This document shows, piece after piece, positions 45,784 to 55,444 of a stretch of 64,000 nt of DNA. Position numbers and translations under genes: made by a program. Location: NCBI GenBank assembly GCA_016888885.1, contig CP069437.1, positions 1,364,001-1,428,000 on the forward strand, written 5' to 3'. Origin of the DNA: Faucicola sp902506215. GTDB taxonomy: Bacteria; Pseudomonadota; Gammaproteobacteria; Pseudomonadales; Moraxellaceae. The notes beneath the pieces were generated by a model. It had not been told where the DNA came from, made no database searches, and was given only the letters and a program-made list of their open reading frames with translations. Position 1 is the first letter of the stretch, and every line of letters starts with the position of its first letter.

Positions 45784-45843
45784 TTCATGTTGCGCTTAAT
45801 CTAAATTGTTTTTAATCTAGGTTGCATTTAAAAAATTGTGACT

Positions 45844-45872
45844 AAAAAGCCCATGATGACATGGGCTTTTTT
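45844..45872. terminator. Terminator between minE and the cytochrome b561 gene
   Basis: AAAAAGCCCATG and CATGGGCTTTTT form a 12-bp stem with a 4-nt loop; T runs are present on both strands, suiting these convergent genes. Confidence 0.9.
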
Positions 45873-45887
45873 ATACTATCGGCTAAC

Positions 45888-46445
45888 TTAGCGCATACGG
45901 CGAATTAAATGGTCTTTTTGGATAAATTGGTGATACAGCGCGCCGATGACATGCAAAGCCGTGAAAACCAAGAGCAACGTCCACAACAGATTTTTATGAA
46001 TTTTTTCTAACGTGCCTGCCAAATCACTGTTTTCACTGACAAAGGCTGGGATATCAAATAGCCCAAACATACTCACCCCTTCCCCATCAAACATGACAGA
46101 AAACCAGCCCGCCAAAGGCATGGCAAGCAAAATCAAGTACAGTGCCAAATGGGTTAAATGCGATAGTTTATTTTGCCATTTTGGCATCGGTACATCGGCG
46201 GGGGCTTTGGTGACAAAACGGTTGATAATACGACCTACTGTCCAAAATAACACACTGAGTCCAAACGCTTTATGCAAATCAAAATAGGTAAAGTCAGTTG
46301 CATCTTCATTCAGTTCAATCATTGCCCAAGTTGCAATCAACAATACCACACTAATCCAATGGAAAATACGTGACGACAGCGACCATTTGTTGATACCGTG
46401 TGGGGCAATCGGCTGTGGCGCTTCATTTGCAGGAAATAATGCCAT
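45888..46445 (-). CDS. Cytochrome b561-type membrane protein
   Basis: A 185-residue four-helix membrane protein of the bacterial cytochrome b561 (CybB) family, a diheme electron carrier. The heme-ligand histidines lie in SRIFHWISVVL, YFDLHKAFGL, HLTHLALYLIL and LHVIGALYHQF. The start (MALFPANEAPQPIAPHG) adds a short polar lead. It is convergent with minE. Confidence 0.88.
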   Translation of the reverse strand: MALFPANEAPQPIAPHGINKWSLSSRIFHWISVVLLIATWAMIELNEDATDFTYFDLHKAFGLSVLFWTVGRIINRFVTKAPADVPMPKWQNKLSHLTHLALYLILLAMPLAGWFSVMFDGEGVSMFGLFDIPAFVSENSDLAGTLEKIHKNLLWTLLLVFTALHVIGALYHQFIQKDHLIRRMR

Positions 46446-46549
46446 AATAGATTTTACCTTATCATGATTTGTTTTGGGTTATTCTAGCAATCTTTGGGCA
46501 AAATAAAAGTAACAGACTGTTGGCAAAATGGCACAAAGGCGGACTGCGT

Positions 46550-47113
46550 CTAACTATCTAAATCCACCAAGAAATGCGAGAGCTTGTCCAAATCTGGCAC
46601 CACACACAATTCACCTGCCAACATGACTGGCTGAAAAATATAAGCGTGCTGTAGGCTGTAATCTGCCAAATTCGGTGCGCGTGAACTCTCGACGAGCGCA
46701 TCATTTGGCGCGTTTAAGGCGGTTAATAAGTCAGGGTAGTTAGTCGCTAATTCAGCTTGGTAAGTGGCGTCATCAGCGTCTTTGAGATCGGCAATACGCA
46801 CAGAATGGAAAGTCACTTCCCCGTGAATTTGTAAGGCAATACGATGGATATCGGTGACGCTTTCTAACACCACTAAGTGGGTGGGCTGCTCATCTTTTGG
46901 CAACAAGTGATACACTGACACTTCTTGACCGCGCCAAATATAATTCCAAATGCGCTCATCATAGTTATCAATGCTCAAAATCAAGGCTTGCGGTACAATC
47001 CAGTCAGGCGAAATGCTAGAAGGAATTCGAGCAATGGTTAATTGACCTGTGGTGATACTTAAGACGCCTACATCTTCATCTTGCTTAAAGTAACGGTTTA
47101 ACTCGTTTGCCAT
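46550..47113 (-). CDS. chpC: CheW-like chemotaxis protein, probable ChpC
   Basis: A 187-residue protein with weak CheW-like features (SPDWIVPQALILSIDNYDERIWNYIWRGQEVSVY, then THLVVLESVTDIHRIALQI). Because it ends the Pil-Chp operon after chpB, ChpC, the accessory CheW-like adapter of this system, is the likely identity. Sequence alone supports only a CheW-like fold. It follows chpB by 57 bases on the same strand. Confidence 0.6.
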   Translation of the reverse strand: MANELNRYFKQDEDVGVLSITTGQLTIARIPSSISPDWIVPQALILSIDNYDERIWNYIWRGQEVSVYHLLPKDEQPTHLVVLESVTDIHRIALQIHGEVTFHSVRIADLKDADDATYQAELATNYPDLLTALNAPNDALVESSRAPNLADYSLQHAYIFQPVMLAGELCVVPDLDKLSHFLVDLDS

Positions 47114-47170
47114 GGCTTGCTCATTTTAGTGATTAATAAGAAATTTAGCGGTCGTTGCTAGCCTGCCGTA

Positions 47171-48124
47171 TTAGCCACACAAGGCGATTAGCTGCTCAGC
47201 TAACTGCTTAGGGGTGCCAATAAAAGTAACTTGATTGCTTTCAATCATGCTTTGTGGCTGGCTTGCGCAGGTGCTGCTGTCGGGGGTTTGCGCCCAAATA
47301 ATACTGCCATTTTTTTTGACTGTCGCTGCCACATCACTGCCATCATTGCCCATACCAGAGAACACAATAGTGATTAAATTATTGCCAAACGCTTCACTGC
47401 AGTTACGCATGACCTCACTGATTGGCGGTTTGTAACTGCCTTGCCAAGGTTTACGCTGCAAAATCACCCGTCCATTGGAATCACACACCACGCTGTGTTC
47501 AATCGGTAAAATCAAACAACGTCCTGTCAATAATTGCTGGGTATTGGTCACGATGTCACAGCGCCACTCATTGTGACGATTTAAAATTCTTGGCAAGGTG
47601 TTTAGCGTATTTTGGTTAAAGTGCTGCGCTAGTAACAGCGCCACTGGTAAATCTTCGGGCAAATTATCTAAAAATTCCTTAATCGCCAGTGGTCCGCCCA
47701 TCGATGCCGCGAGCAATACCACATATTTCCACGGTTTGATTTCACGCTTGGCAGCCTCATAGTGCGCTAGCAAATCGCTACGTTCTAGCATGATGGCGAT
47801 TTTTCGCTTCAGTTGGCGTTGCCATTTGGCATATAACAGACTTTCATTGATATAAGGCGCCGTGACAAAGCCCAGTAATACGACCTTAGTCAAATTGACA
47901 TTCAGTTGTTTTTCAACATTTTGAATCACGGCGTAATCTTCTTGGGTATCGACTAGCCACACATCCACTTTTTGCTGAAAATGTTTTTCGGTCAGCTGTG
48001 ATGCTGCCAAGCATGCCACGATTTCAAACCCCCATGAACGAATGGTATCGCTAAAGGCAAGCTGCTGCTGATTTTCCTCAGCAACGATAAAAAATCGCGG
48101 CGGTGGTGAGTGCTTTGACAGCAT
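47171..48124 (-). CDS. chpB: Chemotaxis-type methylesterase ChpB
   Basis: A 317-residue CheB-family protein. The catalytic triad of the methylesterase domain is visible: Ser141 in LAASMGGPL, His168 in LAQHFNQ, and Asp261 in SGMGNDGSDVAA. The N-terminal 120 residues have a receiver-like outline, but no conserved acidic phospho-pocket is evident (WLVDTQED is a poor match), so it may not be phosphorylated. In the Pseudomonas Pil-Chp system this enzyme removes methyl groups from PilJ; here its opponent pilK is only a remnant. It lies 28 bases after chpA. Confidence 0.8.
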   Translation of the reverse strand: MLSKHSPPPRFFIVAEENQQQLAFSDTIRSWGFEIVACLAASQLTEKHFQQKVDVWLVDTQEDYAVIQNVEKQLNVNLTKVVLLGFVTAPYINESLLYAKWQRQLKRKIAIMLERSDLLAHYEAAKREIKPWKYVVLLAASMGGPLAIKEFLDNLPEDLPVALLLAQHFNQNTLNTLPRILNRHNEWRCDIVTNTQQLLTGRCLILPIEHSVVCDSNGRVILQRKPWQGSYKPPISEVMRNCSEAFGNNLITIVFSGMGNDGSDVAATVKKNGSIIWAQTPDSSTCASQPQSMIESNQVTFIGTPKQLAEQLIALCG

Positions 48125-48152
48125 GAATGATTGTATCCTTTACATGGTCGGC

Positions 48153-51100
48153 TTAGTCAGTTTTTGCTTGTTGGGTAAAGCGCGCTAAGGTGTCTAACAG
48201 CATTTGTTCTTGGAATGGTTTACCCATGTATTCATTTACCCCGATACCAAACGCGCGTTCACGGTGTTTTTCACCGGTACGCGATGTAATCATGACAATA
48301 GGGATATGCTTAAGTCGTGGGTTATGGCGAATATGATTGGCGACTTCAAAGCCGTCCATACGTGGCATCTCAATATCCAATACAATGACTTCTGGTAGCA
48401 TTTCTTGCAGTTTTTCTAGCGCATCAATACCATCCGTTGCCACTTGCGCCTCATAGCCGTTACGCTCCAGTAAGCGCGAGGTGACTTTACGCACGGTTAC
48501 TGAGTCATCGACAATCAGTACCACGGGTTTGTGCGCTTGTTTGACCGACTTATTGGCTTTTTGCTGCTCGACTTTGGCGATATTGCTGACATTACGCATC
48601 AATGCCACCAAGTCAAGAATGAGCATGACCGAACCATCACCCATGATGGTAGCAGCCGAAATGCCATCAATATGCGAGAGCTGACGACCAAGCGGTTTGA
48701 CAACCACTTCGATACGAGAGCCTGCAATCATATCCACTTGCAGCGCCATGCGCTGACCTAAGTCAGTACGAATAATAATCACTGGTACACTGCTTGACTG
48801 GTGCGCTAGTGCATCCACTGGGTCGCTGCCGTACAAAATCTGATTAAGATAGCGCAGACGATAGGCTTGTCCATCGATAGTGATACTATCGGCATTGGTG
48901 CTATAAAAATTAGCAATCGCATCGATATTGACCCGCATCACACGTTCAATTTGCACCAATGGTACAGCAAAGTATTTATCCCCTGCCCTAACCATTAAGG
49001 CATCAGACACCGCAACCGTCAATGGTAAACGCATGGTAAAGCGTGAGCCTCTGCCACTGTCAGAATCGACGGTGACTACACCACCCAGCTGTTTGACCTC
49101 ACTTTGTACCACATCCATACCGACACCACGGCCTGAGATTTGTGATACGGATTTGGCGGTGGACAGACCCGCGTTAAAGATATATTGCATGATATCAAGT
49201 GTTTTTAGACTGCTATCTTTGGCAGAAATCAGGCCTTGTTCAATCGCTTTTTGGCGTACCGCATTCACATTAATACCGCGCCCATCATCGGTTAAATTGA
49301 TAACGATTTCACCACCTTCACGCAGCACTTCAAGTGTGATTAAGCCTGTTCTTGATTTGCCACTTTCAATACGTTCTTGCGATTTTTCGATACCATGGTC
49401 AACGGCGTTACGTAGCATATGCTCAAGCGGTGAGGTAATACGCTCAAGGATATTACGGTCAATTTCACCTTCATCATTTAGGATTCGTAGTTCAACAGAC
49501 TTGCCAAGCTCAGTGGCTGTTTGGCGGACGATCCGTTGCAGACGTGGCGTGATACGCGAGAATGGCACAGTACGTGAGTCCATCAACCCTTCTTGCAAAT
49601 CAGTCTGGGTGCGTGATAATTGCAGTAGCAAGTTTTCGGTTTCACGGGTTTTATCGAGCATGGTGGTTTTGATGTCTAACAAGTCCGATGCCGATTCCGA
49701 GAGCGATTTTGACAGTTGGTTAAGCGCTGAATATTGGTCCATCTCTAACGGGTCAAAGTCACTTTCTAACGCATGTTCATCACCAATTTGTGACAAAATT
49801 TGAATCTCAAGCTCAGTTTCCATACGGCGTAGCTGATCTGCTAGACGCTGGACGGTTGCACCCATCTCTTCGATATTGTTTGATAGACTCGATATACCCA
49901 TCTCGATTCGTGAGCGGTTGATCGCGGACTCACCCGATAGGTTAATCATGCGCTCCATGGTACTTGCAGAAATCCTAAGCGTCTCAGCATTAAGGCTCGA
50001 TTGATCTTGCTCAGATTCAAAGTTACCCATCATCAGCGGCATGACGCTTAGGTCGCGCTGTTTGACTTCTAACGTGTCTTGCCCGAGACTACTGCGATAG
50101 ATATCAATTTGCTCAATTTGGCTGGTGAGGTTAACATTGGGGATTTCTTTTAAGCTATCAGGTTTTCGCGAGAATTGTTGCAGCGCTGCAACCAATGCCA
50201 CCGGCGTTTGTGGGTTAAATTTATTTTCTAAGACATAAATCGCACTTGCTAACCAGTCATGACAGACCGCCAATAGGTTGCCAATCATCCGAGTCGCAGG
50301 TTTGCGGCGGCTGCCTAGCTCTTCGTAGATGGTTTCCATTTCGTGCGCCAACGTGGCAATCCCTTCTGCACCGACCATTCTTGCGCCACCTTTGATGGTG
50401 TGCAATTCACGTTGCAAGGCTTGTAATGCGGCAAGATCACTGTTATTACTACGGAATTCTTGTAAATGCTGGCTGCTGCTATCAATCAGCTCTTTGGCTT
50501 CTTCAAGATACACTTTTAAGATATCTTCGTCAGGCTCTTGACCTTTCCAAGTCTCTAAACGACGCTCTTCAAAGTTGTTAATAATTTCTTCGATGTAGAG
50601 TGGGTCATTTTTCGCAAGTGCGCTATCACCCTCTTTGGCAGATTGTTTTTGCTCTATCGACTCTTCAGGATTGGCTTCAACAATCAGTGGCACCGCAAAT
50701 ACCAAGTCTCGAATTTGTACTGTGCCAGCGATGACCTCATCAATTTGCTGGGCAAAATCTGTGGCTTCAAAAGAGCGACTAAATTGTCGAACTTGCTTGA
50801 TCTGTGAGGCAATGGTTTCATGCAGCTTTTGCAGCAATGAAGCAGTATCGGTATCACTGGGTAAAATACCTTTGTCAATGGCGTTATACACTTGCTCACC
50901 ACGTAGCGCCATCTCGACAATACTCGATACCCCGATTAGCTCTGCACCCCCTTTTAAGATGTGCATATAATTAGCTAGTTCTTTGACAACTTCTAGATTG
51001 CTAAGGTTATTGAGCCATTGGTTGTAGTAATTTTGCACATCGGGCTGAATGGTTTGCACTTCATCCAAGAAAATCTGCAACAGTTCATCGTCGGTAGCAA

Positions 51101-54100
51101 CTGGTTGGTACTCGATAGCATCCATCTCGGCTTGGTACTGACTTTTTGCCAATAATTTTCTTAAGGTTTCAATCGCCTCTTCATTGATATTGACGCGCAG
51201 TCCTGCTGCAATGGCGTCAAACATATTGATGAGCTGATTGTGTACGCCCATTAAGGCATCATAAATGGCTTCGTTTTTGGCAAACTGCGGATAATCAGCG
51301 AGTTTTTTATAAGCAAACTGTAAGGTGCTTGGAATGATAAAATAGCTCAAACCGTCAGTCGCTTGCGCAAGCCTTGACGCTTGCTGTTCAAGCTGCTCAG
51401 CATAGGCAATAACTTGTTCCCTTTCACCAGCAAACCTAGCCCGTGCTTGCTGATCGGCATCGAGTAAGTCATCAATCCCAAGCGCTATCAAGTCTTTGAC
51501 CGTCAGTTTTGTGCTTTCATAAGATTCAGTATTGGCATCTGTTAGCCGCTCAATCAAGTCGGCAACAATGTCAGTGTTATCTTCCACCACCGTCACATCA
51601 TGATGGATTTTATGCTCATCAATGTAGGTTTGCAGCAGATCTTTGGCCTCTTGCAAGGTCAATAACTGGCTGGCGGTGAGCGGCATTTCATTATGTAATA
51701 AGTCGCCCAGTGCTTCTTCTACCGCTGCGCTTAAGCGATAAACATTGTTGAGTTCAATCAGCGCTGCGCCACCACGCAAGGTATGAAATGCCCGTAATAT
51801 GGCATCAGGCACATGCGTTGCAGGCTCACCCAAATGGTGGGTGATAAAGTTATCAATATCGACCAATAACTCGTCCGCTTCTTCAATAAATACGTCATCA
51901 GCGACATCCATTTCACTACTGATGTCACTAATGCCACTGACATTCTGTAGCGCTTGAGTTTGGGCGGTGGCGTGACCAGACGAAAGCGCCTCATCAGTGT
52001 GTAGCGCACTTGGCGAAGCTGCTACTTGTCCCGCGAAAGCGGATAAGGCTTGATGGTAGCTAAAGCTGTCGCCATGTTTTTTGGCATAGCTATTAGCGAC
52101 GGCTTGCCATAATTGAATCACTGCGGGATAATCTGTACGATTTTGGGCAAAAATCGTGATGAGCCCAGCAAATGCCTCAATGACATCACCAACTAGACGT
52201 AAAACCCCCTCGTCTACCGCTATGGTATGATCAAGCACACGATTGAGCATGTTTTCAATCGACCAGGCAAGCTCGCCTAGCTGATTGGCGCCAACCATGC
52301 GGCCTGAGCCTTTTAAGGTATGAAAACCTCGGCGGATTTCTTTTAAGGTATCAAAATCATCGGGCTTAGCTTGCCAAGCTTGGTTAAGTGGTGCAATTGT
52401 CTCGATAACTTCATTGGCTTCTTCGATATAAATTTCTTGAATATCGGGATCGCTGACCGCATCTGTGACCGTCGTTAGCTGTTCATATTCGCGAGCCACC
52501 ACTTCAGGTAAGGCATGAATATCCTCTGTAGTTGATGGCGCAGTGTCGCTGGCAGCTTCATTGCCTTGAGCCATATTATCACTGTCTTTAGCCACACTAG
52601 CACTGACCGGTACAAGGCTATCTAAGCCATTGGTTTCTGGCAGACCTGTGTTAATCGGCTGTTGCTGTAATAGATTAGTCGCTTGCAATACCGTAACCGC
52701 AGGGTCAATACTTGGCGCCCGCTGCTGCTGAAAATCTTCAACCAATGTCGGCAGTTTGCGATGGGTATTTTTGATAAAGCCCACTAACGCATCACTAACC
52801 GCTAAAGTGCCATCTAGTACACGGTTGAGCATGTTTTCTACTGCCCAACACATCTCACCAATTTGATGAGCGCCGACCATACGACCTGAGCCTTTTAAAG
52901 TATGAAAACCTCGGCGGATATCTTTGAGCGCGACTAATTCATGGGTATCCACTTCCCATACGGGAATTTTCTCACCCAACTCAGCGAGGACTTCTTGCGC
53001 CTCTTCAATGAAAATATTTCGGATATCTTCATCTATACTATAGTCATCATCTTTGAGGGCTTGCCTTGCAGCCGCTAGTGCTTGCGATTGTTGCACGCTA
53101 GGCGTTTGCATCATAGGCGTTTGCGTGGCAGGTATTAGCGTGATAGTCGCTTCTGCAGCAGTAGCTAGCACTTGTGCTGGTGATTTAATATCACTGGCAA
53201 TACGTTCGCCTTCATCATCGTAAATCACCGTATCTTTGCCAAAGTGCTTGGTGGGTGCTACCACTTCAGCGGCGGTTAATGGCGTTTCGATTAAGCGATT
53301 AAGCAATAAATTGGCGCGGTTGAGCTGAGTTTGAGTTTGATCCAAAAATTCTTCATTGACAGACTGATTGGATAAATAATCCAAAAATAGTTCAAAGCGG
53401 GCAATCATGTCGGCGATGGCATCACTGGCTTCCCAGCTTAAGACGTGTACCGAATTTTTATGGATACGGCTAAATAGTAAGCGAATTTGTTCGACCAATT
53501 CTTTGGGACGTGTTAAGCCTAATGCCCCAAAAACTTGAATGGTGGCAATTAATTCGTCATTGACTGTTAACTTATTTAAATCACGGGTTTGGATATATTG
53601 ATTAAACGAGCGCTTGATATTTTCAACATGCACGCGCGTTTGCCGCAGCGCTTCATTTTGCGGATTGCTGGCATAGGCAAAATGCTGTAAGCCAATTTGG
53701 CTATCAAGGGTTTCAACCGTTGACAACAACTGACTGTAAAAATCTTGCAGCTGGCGTTCTACCTGCCAAGTCAGTGATGACGCCATCAAAGTATCTTGCG
53801 TCATTAAGCGCACGTCATCGATAATTTGCGCCATTTGGTTTTCATAAAACACCCAACCGCGATTTGCCAAACTGTTTTTGACTGATTCAAGCAGCGGCAA
53901 AATGGTGAGCGGCTCATGCACTTGATAAATAATTTTTTCAAGTTTTTCTAATATTTGACTAAATAAATTATCAAGCGTGTCGCTACTATTGATATCCAAG
54001 CTTGATAGCAGGGCTTTAGCGTCATGCGATTTGTGGGTTAACGCATTGAGCGCTAATAACACATCAACTGCCAGACGAGACACGGTAATATCAGGGGTGA

Positions 54101-54833
54101 GAGTCAAATCATGCGTCAGCAGCAATGACAGACTGTTTAATAGCGCAGCATAAGCGGTTGGCGCAGGCTGCTCATTGAGGGTTAGGTTATTGCACCACAC
54201 TGCGACCAACTGCCAAAATTGACGCCAAGCAGGATTGATGGCAGCTTGGGACAAATAGCCAGCAACCTTGCTCAGCGCATCTAAATGTTTGCTGTCGTTG
54301 GTCTCGTTTTGTAGTAGCTGCAAACTGGTATAACGCCAGACTTTAAGTAAGTCATCGGCTTGGGCACTGTCCCATGAATGTTTGATGTCTGGCGTAGGTA
54401 ATTGGCTTAAAAATAATAAAGTATTGTCTGCGGCAGCTTGGATGGGCTCATAAGATGACGCTATGCCAAGCAATTGCTCAAAATAAGCGATTCGGTCATT
54501 GACCCAGTCGGTATGAATCTGCTGTTTAGCTTGTACTTGTTCAATATCAAATTGCAACAACCTCACCGCATGGCTGATTTGACTAAAATACTGCGGGGAT
54601 AGAGTTTCTTGCTGAATGGCGATAGTGGTTTTATCAAGCGTTTTCGCCAGTTTTGCTAAGGCTGGCTGGTTGGCAAGCGCGAGCGCACCGGTGATTTGGT
54701 GCAAATGTTGACCGATTAACTGCCACGCTGGGGGCGCGTTATGTCGTTGTAGCAACTGGTTAAGCTCACTAAATACGTCTTTTAAAACCGGCATCAACCA
54801 ATCTAAGGCGATCAAATTACGTTGTTTACTCAT
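48153..54833 (-). CDS. chpA: Multi-Hpt hybrid histidine kinase ChpA
   Basis: A 2226-residue CheA-like kinase of the Pil-Chp type. A degenerate N-terminal Hpt-like region is followed by at least five Hpt domains: FHTLKGSGRMVGA (about residue 645), a second copy (about 840), FHTLRGGAALIE (about 1015), MHILKGGAELIG (about 1290) and LHTIKGGARMVGA (about 1480). Then come dimerisation and HATPase domains (LRNAVDHGIEK, DDGRGINVNAV, GRGVGMDVV), a CheW-like domain (about 1950-2060) and a C-terminal receiver with the phospho-Asp in VLDIEMPRMDG (about 2153). It phosphorylates PilG and PilH and couples to PilJ through PilI. The number of Hpt domains is slightly below that of Pseudomonas ChpA. The single frame is intact over 6.7 kb. 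Confidence 0.93.
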   Translation of the reverse strand: MSKQRNLIALDWLMPVLKDVFSELNQLLQRHNAPPAWQLIGQHLHQITGALALANQPALAKLAKTLDKTTIAIQQETLSPQYFSQISHAVRLLQFDIEQVQAKQQIHTDWVNDRIAYFEQLLGIASSYEPIQAAADNTLLFLSQLPTPDIKHSWDSAQADDLLKVWRYTSLQLLQNETNDSKHLDALSKVAGYLSQAAINPAWRQFWQLVAVWCNNLTLNEQPAPTAYAALLNSLSLLLTHDLTLTPDITVSRLAVDVLLALNALTHKSHDAKALLSSLDINSSDTLDNLFSQILEKLEKIIYQVHEPLTILPLLESVKNSLANRGWVFYENQMAQIIDDVRLMTQDTLMASSLTWQVERQLQDFYSQLLSTVETLDSQIGLQHFAYASNPQNEALRQTRVHVENIKRSFNQYIQTRDLNKLTVNDELIATIQVFGALGLTRPKELVEQIRLLFSRIHKNSVHVLSWEASDAIADMIARFELFLDYLSNQSVNEEFLDQTQTQLNRANLLLNRLIETPLTAAEVVAPTKHFGKDTVIYDDEGERIASDIKSPAQVLATAAEATITLIPATQTPMMQTPSVQQSQALAAARQALKDDDYSIDEDIRNIFIEEAQEVLAELGEKIPVWEVDTHELVALKDIRRGFHTLKGSGRMVGAHQIGEMCWAVENMLNRVLDGTLAVSDALVGFIKNTHRKLPTLVEDFQQQRAPSIDPAVTVLQATNLLQQQPINTGLPETNGLDSLVPVSASVAKDSDNMAQGNEAASDTAPSTTEDIHALPEVVAREYEQLTTVTDAVSDPDIQEIYIEEANEVIETIAPLNQAWQAKPDDFDTLKEIRRGFHTLKGSGRMVGANQLGELAWSIENMLNRVLDHTIAVDEGVLRLVGDVIEAFAGLITIFAQNRTDYPAVIQLWQAVANSYAKKHGDSFSYHQALSAFAGQVAASPSALHTDEALSSGHATAQTQALQNVSGISDISSEMDVADDVFIEEADELLVDIDNFITHHLGEPATHVPDAILRAFHTLRGGAALIELNNVYRLSAAVEEALGDLLHNEMPLTASQLLTLQEAKDLLQTYIDEHKIHHDVTVVEDNTDIVADLIERLTDANTESYESTKLTVKDLIALGIDDLLDADQQARARFAGEREQVIAYAEQLEQQASRLAQATDGLSYFIIPSTLQFAYKKLADYPQFAKNEAIYDALMGVHNQLINMFDAIAAGLRVNINEEAIETLRKLLAKSQYQAEMDAIEYQPVATDDELLQIFLDEVQTIQPDVQNYYNQWLNNLSNLEVVKELANYMHILKGGAELIGVSSIVEMALRGEQVYNAIDKGILPSDTDTASLLQKLHETIASQIKQVRQFSRSFEATDFAQQIDEVIAGTVQIRDLVFAVPLIVEANPEESIEQKQSAKEGDSALAKNDPLYIEEIINNFEERRLETWKGQEPDEDILKVYLEEAKELIDSSSQHLQEFRSNNSDLAALQALQRELHTIKGGARMVGAEGIATLAHEMETIYEELGSRRKPATRMIGNLLAVCHDWLASAIYVLENKFNPQTPVALVAALQQFSRKPDSLKEIPNVNLTSQIEQIDIYRSSLGQDTLEVKQRDLSVMPLMMGNFESEQDQSSLNAETLRISASTMERMINLSGESAINRSRIEMGISSLSNNIEEMGATVQRLADQLRRMETELEIQILSQIGDEHALESDFDPLEMDQYSALNQLSKSLSESASDLLDIKTTMLDKTRETENLLLQLSRTQTDLQEGLMDSRTVPFSRITPRLQRIVRQTATELGKSVELRILNDEGEIDRNILERITSPLEHMLRNAVDHGIEKSQERIESGKSRTGLITLEVLREGGEIVINLTDDGRGINVNAVRQKAIEQGLISAKDSSLKTLDIMQYIFNAGLSTAKSVSQISGRGVGMDVVQSEVKQLGGVVTVDSDSGRGSRFTMRLPLTVAVSDALMVRAGDKYFAVPLVQIERVMRVNIDAIANFYSTNADSITIDGQAYRLRYLNQILYGSDPVDALAHQSSSVPVIIIRTDLGQRMALQVDMIAGSRIEVVVKPLGRQLSHIDGISAATIMGDGSVMLILDLVALMRNVSNIAKVEQQKANKSVKQAHKPVVLIVDDSVTVRKVTSRLLERNGYEAQVATDGIDALEKLQEMLPEVIVLDIEMPRMDGFEVANHIRHNPRLKHIPIVMITSRTGEKHRERAFGIGVNEYMGKPFQEQMLLDTLARFTQQAKTD

Positions 54834-55444
54834 ACCATATTCCTAGGACAACGACTGTCAAAAACGATGACGATTTTTCTCGATTTTAACTTAGCTGTAA
54901 CGCAGTCGTTTATTAATTTCTTATATCACTTAAAATAACTTACCCGCTGTCTGGCGTCAACTCAGGTTGATAGCTTTTATACCCTTCAATATTGACTTAA
55001 CTGGTTAGCGCGCAATATTTGCCACTGCCTTGAGCCAATCTGGGGCAACCGTTTTGCAATAGCCATTGATTGTCGGTACGGCAATTTGCTGTAAATCTGA
55101 ATCACTAAATCCCAGACTTTCACCTGCGCCTAACAACAAAACACCATCATCCGCCAAATAACGGGCTAAATAACGCACGATGTCACGCTGCTCAAATTGG
55201 CGAAAATAAATTAACAGTCTTACCCCTACCCCAGTTGTTATCGGTGAATAACTTATTATCGGTCATGACTTGGCGTTAAAAAATGTTAATCAATGATTAA
55301 AACAAGCGCTTCCAACCCCTCATCTAACACTTATACCCTTATCTACTACTTATAACTTTATCTAAGTCATAAAAAGAAAGGTGGTTAAAACCACCCTTTA
55401 TTTTAGCCAACTGTTGATTACTAAACCTAATTAAGCATTAGCCA
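54834..55444. other. Gap between chpA and pilJ holding the pilK remnant
   Basis: 611 bases between chpA and pilJ. Only the CheR fragment (55011-55226) is recognisable; the rest is AT-rich, non-coding filler of unknown origin. Confidence 0.6.
55011..55226 (-). pseudogene. pilK: C-terminal fragment of a CheR-type methyltransferase (pilK remnant)
   Basis: The minus strand encodes an open C-terminal end: RLLIYFRQFEQRDIVRYLAR, then LADDGVLLLGAGESLGFSD, then an end LKAVANIAR and stop. LIYF...ER...LA...GVLLLGAGESL is the end of the CheR SAM-methyltransferase fold. The upstream part of the gene is missing: no matching frame runs further towards pilJ. Its place between pilJ and chpA is exactly where pilK sits in the Pil-Chp operon. 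Confidence 0.85.

Noticed and set aside
55227..55275. Short open frame starting ATG ACC GAT near 55266 as the start of pilK
   Set aside because: It is in a different frame from the CheR fragment and stops quickly; it does not restore a methyltransferase.
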